In this document: one piece after another, positions 37,321 through 39,475 of the stretch
Layout: each line of letters opens with the position of its first letter
Numbering within the stretch: position 1 is the stretch's first letter
Origin: Trachelipus rathkii
Taxonomy: Eukaryota > Arthropoda > Malacostraca > Isopoda > Trachelipodidae
Assembly: GCA_015478945.1 (NCBI GenBank)
Contig: JABUQX010126019.1
Location: 1-39,475 of the forward strand
Length of the DNA stretch: 39,475 bases
Direction: 5' to 3'
Program-made: the position numbers and the translations under genes
Notes under the pieces: generated by a model
What the model was told of the DNA's origin: nothing
What the model saw: only the letters and a program-made list of their open reading frames with translations
Databases searched by the model: none

Positions 37321-37587
37321 ATTTTTTTTTTTTTTTGTGCTGCAAGTCTTGATTTACAGATGGTAAAATTTAAATTAATGCAGTTCAATAAAGTAATAGT
37401 ATTTAAAATGATTTATACTCAGTTAAGATGCTCTTGGTGTGAAGGAGGCATTATTTGTAGTTTTCTAATTCAACCACAAACTGTTGTTTATTTCTTTGAA
37501 AGATCACACAAACTCAAAATTATTATTATTACAGTTTACACTTTCCTGTTTAATAGCCAAAAAAACACGTTTCTATTAAGCATTTAA
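37321..37587 (+). other. Poly-T tract with acceptor-like site and short open frame
   Basis: A tract of about 15 T residues (37322-37336) is followed by CTGCAAG and, at 37359, by TTTACAG directly before an ATG (37360). This looks like a textbook 3' splice site. The ATG frame runs 75 codons to 37587 and contains CSWCEGG, but shows no domain. An exon is possible; equally, T-runs are common in this AT-rich DNA. Confidence 0.15.
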
Positions 37588-37589
37588 AT

Positions 37590-38000
37590 CACTGTGCAAA
37601 CAAAGCTAAAGTTAAAATCAGTTCTAAGAAATATGGTGTTTAATAAAATGTACTAAATTATTCTAATGACAATCGGTTAAAAACTGCTAGTAAAAATTCT
37701 CTTTTTTTGTATCCGGATGACTTTAAAAATGGTATTTCTCTTTTAAGAAAAGTTTAATCTCTTGACTCTTCCTCTGCAGTTATCTTTATAGGGTCCAACA
37801 CATGATGCGAAGCCCATTGCGTGAGCTACGTAAGGCTGCTCGTGTAGACTATGAAATAAATGAGACATAGGACCTGCCGATATATAAATATAATTAAAAT
37901 TAATAAATTATCATCAATTATATTATATGATATATTATTATATTTATATAAATATAAATATAGTTATAATATAAAAGAGAACTAAGGAACGCTTTAAAAT
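37590..38000. other. AT-rich spacer
   Basis: No gene, repeat or motif could be supported in this stretch. There is a mildly GC-richer piece at about 37795-37885 whose frames are short. Confidence 0.4.
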
Positions 38001-38005
38001 AAGCA

Positions 38006-38032
38006 ATAGATGCTTTTGAACTGAGAAGGTGG
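38006..38032 (+). pseudogene. Possible LINE C-terminal word
   Basis: The nine codons read IDAFELRRW. A word of the form [RK]IDAFEL..W or LEAFEMW.W is typical of the segment after the RT domain in several LINE clades. The rest of the neighbourhood (to about 38230) is purine-rich and consistent with a degraded LINE coding strand, but no further words were readable. It would have to be a separate, earlier element, because the LINE further right begins its own RT after this point. Confidence 0.3.
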
Positions 38033-38339
38033 ATTGAGACTTGGTAAAGAACATAAATGAAGGTAAAGCAGAAATACGAAAGATACAATAAACCGCTATG
38101 GGTTCTGAACTGCACAATTAACATAATGAGAGCGTGTAGTGAAATTGCGGTGATCTGCAAGAGGAATAATATTCGGGGGATGAGGTTATTATGTAAGGGA
38201 GCGATGGTAGGGGAGAAATGTTGAAGAAGAAATCCTCAGTATAGGATTAAAATATACTAGGAAAATATCACGAGCGGACGAGGATGATTGGATGATTTGG
38301 AAGTGTGAAGCAAAGCGTTAGGAGGTATGTTCCTAACGG

Positions 38340-39475
38340 AGTGAGGAAAGCGAATAGTACCTTATACAAAGGTAAGGGAGAAAGGGAACTGTAGAAATAA
38401 GTGTCAATAATTATTGAGTGTGTAAGAAGGTAATGCTGGTATTTGTCGAAAGAGGTGCGCGTCGAGTGAAGCACTGATTGGTGGAACAAGGGTCGTTAAA
38501 GGGTAGTAGGAAGTTGGACAAATCTTACATTGAAACAATAGAAAAACTGAGGAGAGAAAAAGAAACTGTATTAGTGATGATTGCAACAGGCGGATATTGA
38601 GGTACATAGGAAGCGTATGGCATGTAATAAATAGGTAATGAGAGGTAAAGATATGAATGTCAAATGTGACTAGTGAACGTGTAAAAATAAATGGGTCAAT
38701 GTGTGACGGTTAGGATTAATAGGGATAGACGGTGTGTACGTCTCCTGACAATTTGTATATGGATGGGGCTATGAAAAATGAGGTGGATGCAGAAATGTGT
38801 TAAAGTGGATGAATGAGTTGAGTGTGAGGTACTACCTATTATACTGTCGATTGATGTTCTGTTGCGAACTCTGGAAGAACGTTGAAGATCGATAAAATTT
38901 CAGGTGAAAGGAGGGGCTGAAAAGGTAACAGCGGATAAGTAAAGGTTTATGGTTGTGAGGATGGCACATCCATGTGAAAGGTAGTTATGGACAAGCTGAA
39001 CAAGTTCCTTGATGTAAATATAGGGATATGTCGGGGATGACGAACTGGCACGACATGCGAAGAGTGTATAGAAAAGTTGAGAATGCGAAGGCGTGCTGGG
39101 GCAATGTAAATCGTTGTGAATCAAAAGGCACTAAGTCTGGAGGGTGCTGGGTCTACATAGCGTGATGTTGGACCTGTGGTATTGTAAATGGAGCGACACT
39201 ACGGCGAATAAGAAGTATATAAATCATGTCAGATGACAGATCTTAGGTTGCAGTGTAAATGAATAAAGAGAGAAGAACGATAGAGCATGGGTGGTGTAGA
39301 AGAGGGGTAAATGAGAGGAAGTACAATAGATAGTATTGAGATGGGTTGGTCTGAAAGGATGAATATAGTAGGTTGGTTAAGCGGATCTAGTGAGTGTTGG
39401 GAACCTACCGCTGGAGACCGAAAGAGAAAGTTCGATTGTAGTGGTAACCGAATCTGAAGAACGAGAAAGTGTGAG
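38340..39475 (+). mobile_element. Degenerate LINE B, reverse transcriptase and C-terminal part, cut by the window edge
   Basis: Across shifting + strand frames the order is that of the RT-to-C-terminus of a G-rich arthropod LINE. LYKGKG (38362-38379; family 'P.YKGKG') comes first. Then follow a VEQG/LKGSR segment near 38480-38505, CVR..SP-like sequence before LYMDGAMK (38752-38775; family 'NVYMDGV'), and a broken FADD segment near 38840. After these lie CKYRD (39013-39027; family 'CFKYLG'), YRKVENAKACWGN (39067-39105), VVNQKALSLE (39113-39142), VGPVVL (39167-39184; family 'VVPTVLYG'), RLVKRI (39370-39387) and RPKEKV (39415-39432; family 'RGRP...W'). Stops and frameshifts are numerous. The minus-strand frames at 38268-38607 and 38900-39124 are antisense shadows. 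It is a different family from LINE A. Confidence 0.78.

Noticed and set aside
38268..39124. Several minus-strand frames of 67-74 codons
   Set aside because: They are antisense to LINE B; their Leu/Ser/Thr-rich make-up follows from the G-rich opposite strand.
1..39475. CRISPR array, prokaryotic operons or tRNA genes
   Set aside because: No regularly spaced direct repeats, no Shine-Dalgarno-linked gene strings, and no cloverleaf with a GGTTCGA-type box was found on reading; the base composition and element types are eukaryotic.

Overview
This is an extremely AT-rich eukaryotic window, most likely from an arthropod or another invertebrate. I see no intact, confidently identifiable host gene. 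What can be recognised is a graveyard of transposable elements embedded in tens of kilobases of AT-rich, low-complexity DNA. The arthropod assignment rests on the style of the elements (two different LINE reverse-transcriptase relics, an IS630/Tc1/mariner-type transposase relic, a hAT-like terminus) and on scattered short AACCT/CCTAA repeats. It is an inference, not a proof.

Layout. From 1 to about 12.2 kb there is AT-rich intergenic DNA with TA-repeat patches, small GC-richer islands (1-170, 1.0-1.16 kb, 1.38-1.57 kb) and blocks that are strikingly C-rich/G-poor on the + strand. From 12.2 to 15.8 kb lies a purine-rich, slightly GC-richer block with several short open frames; one of them (14.06-14.29 kb) resembles the C-terminal tail of a LINE polyprotein. 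From 15.8 to 23.7 kb there is AT desert (extreme at 16.1-17.8 kb), a GC patch at 18.05-18.27 kb and an isolated GC-rich hairpin at 22.03-22.06 kb. At 23.70 kb there is a hAT-like terminus beginning CAGGGGCGACTCG.

From about 25.1 to 28.5 kb is the clearest element: an almost full-length but multiply frameshifted non-LTR retrotransposon on the + strand. It has an N-terminal endonuclease start, the EN D-H pair, the EN-RT linker, the RT NYRP and YADD motifs, and the family C-terminal tail. From 28.6 to 33.7 kb is mostly AT-rich, with an unrecognised 125-codon frame on the minus strand at 28.80-29.17 kb. At 33.7-34.24 kb an IS630/Tc1/mariner-type transposase relic lies on the minus strand. Next to it (34.7-35.2 kb) are two frames with coding character: one resembling the first zinc finger of a nuclear-receptor DNA-binding domain but lacking its second cysteine pair, and one bounded by plausible splice signals. 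From 35.33 to 36.6 kb are trinucleotide microsatellites whose strand polarity switches. From about 38.3 kb to the right edge runs a second, different LINE (+ strand), whose RT and C-terminal region are readable through many frameshifts and which is cut by the window end.

How it works together: nothing here forms an operon or pathway. The elements are dead copies, carrying stops and frameshifts in every domain. The most worthwhile leads are the nuclear-receptor-like finger, the neighbouring exon candidate, and the possibility that the C-rich and G-rich blocks are even older LINE copies in opposite orientations. No clear new biological system is visible.
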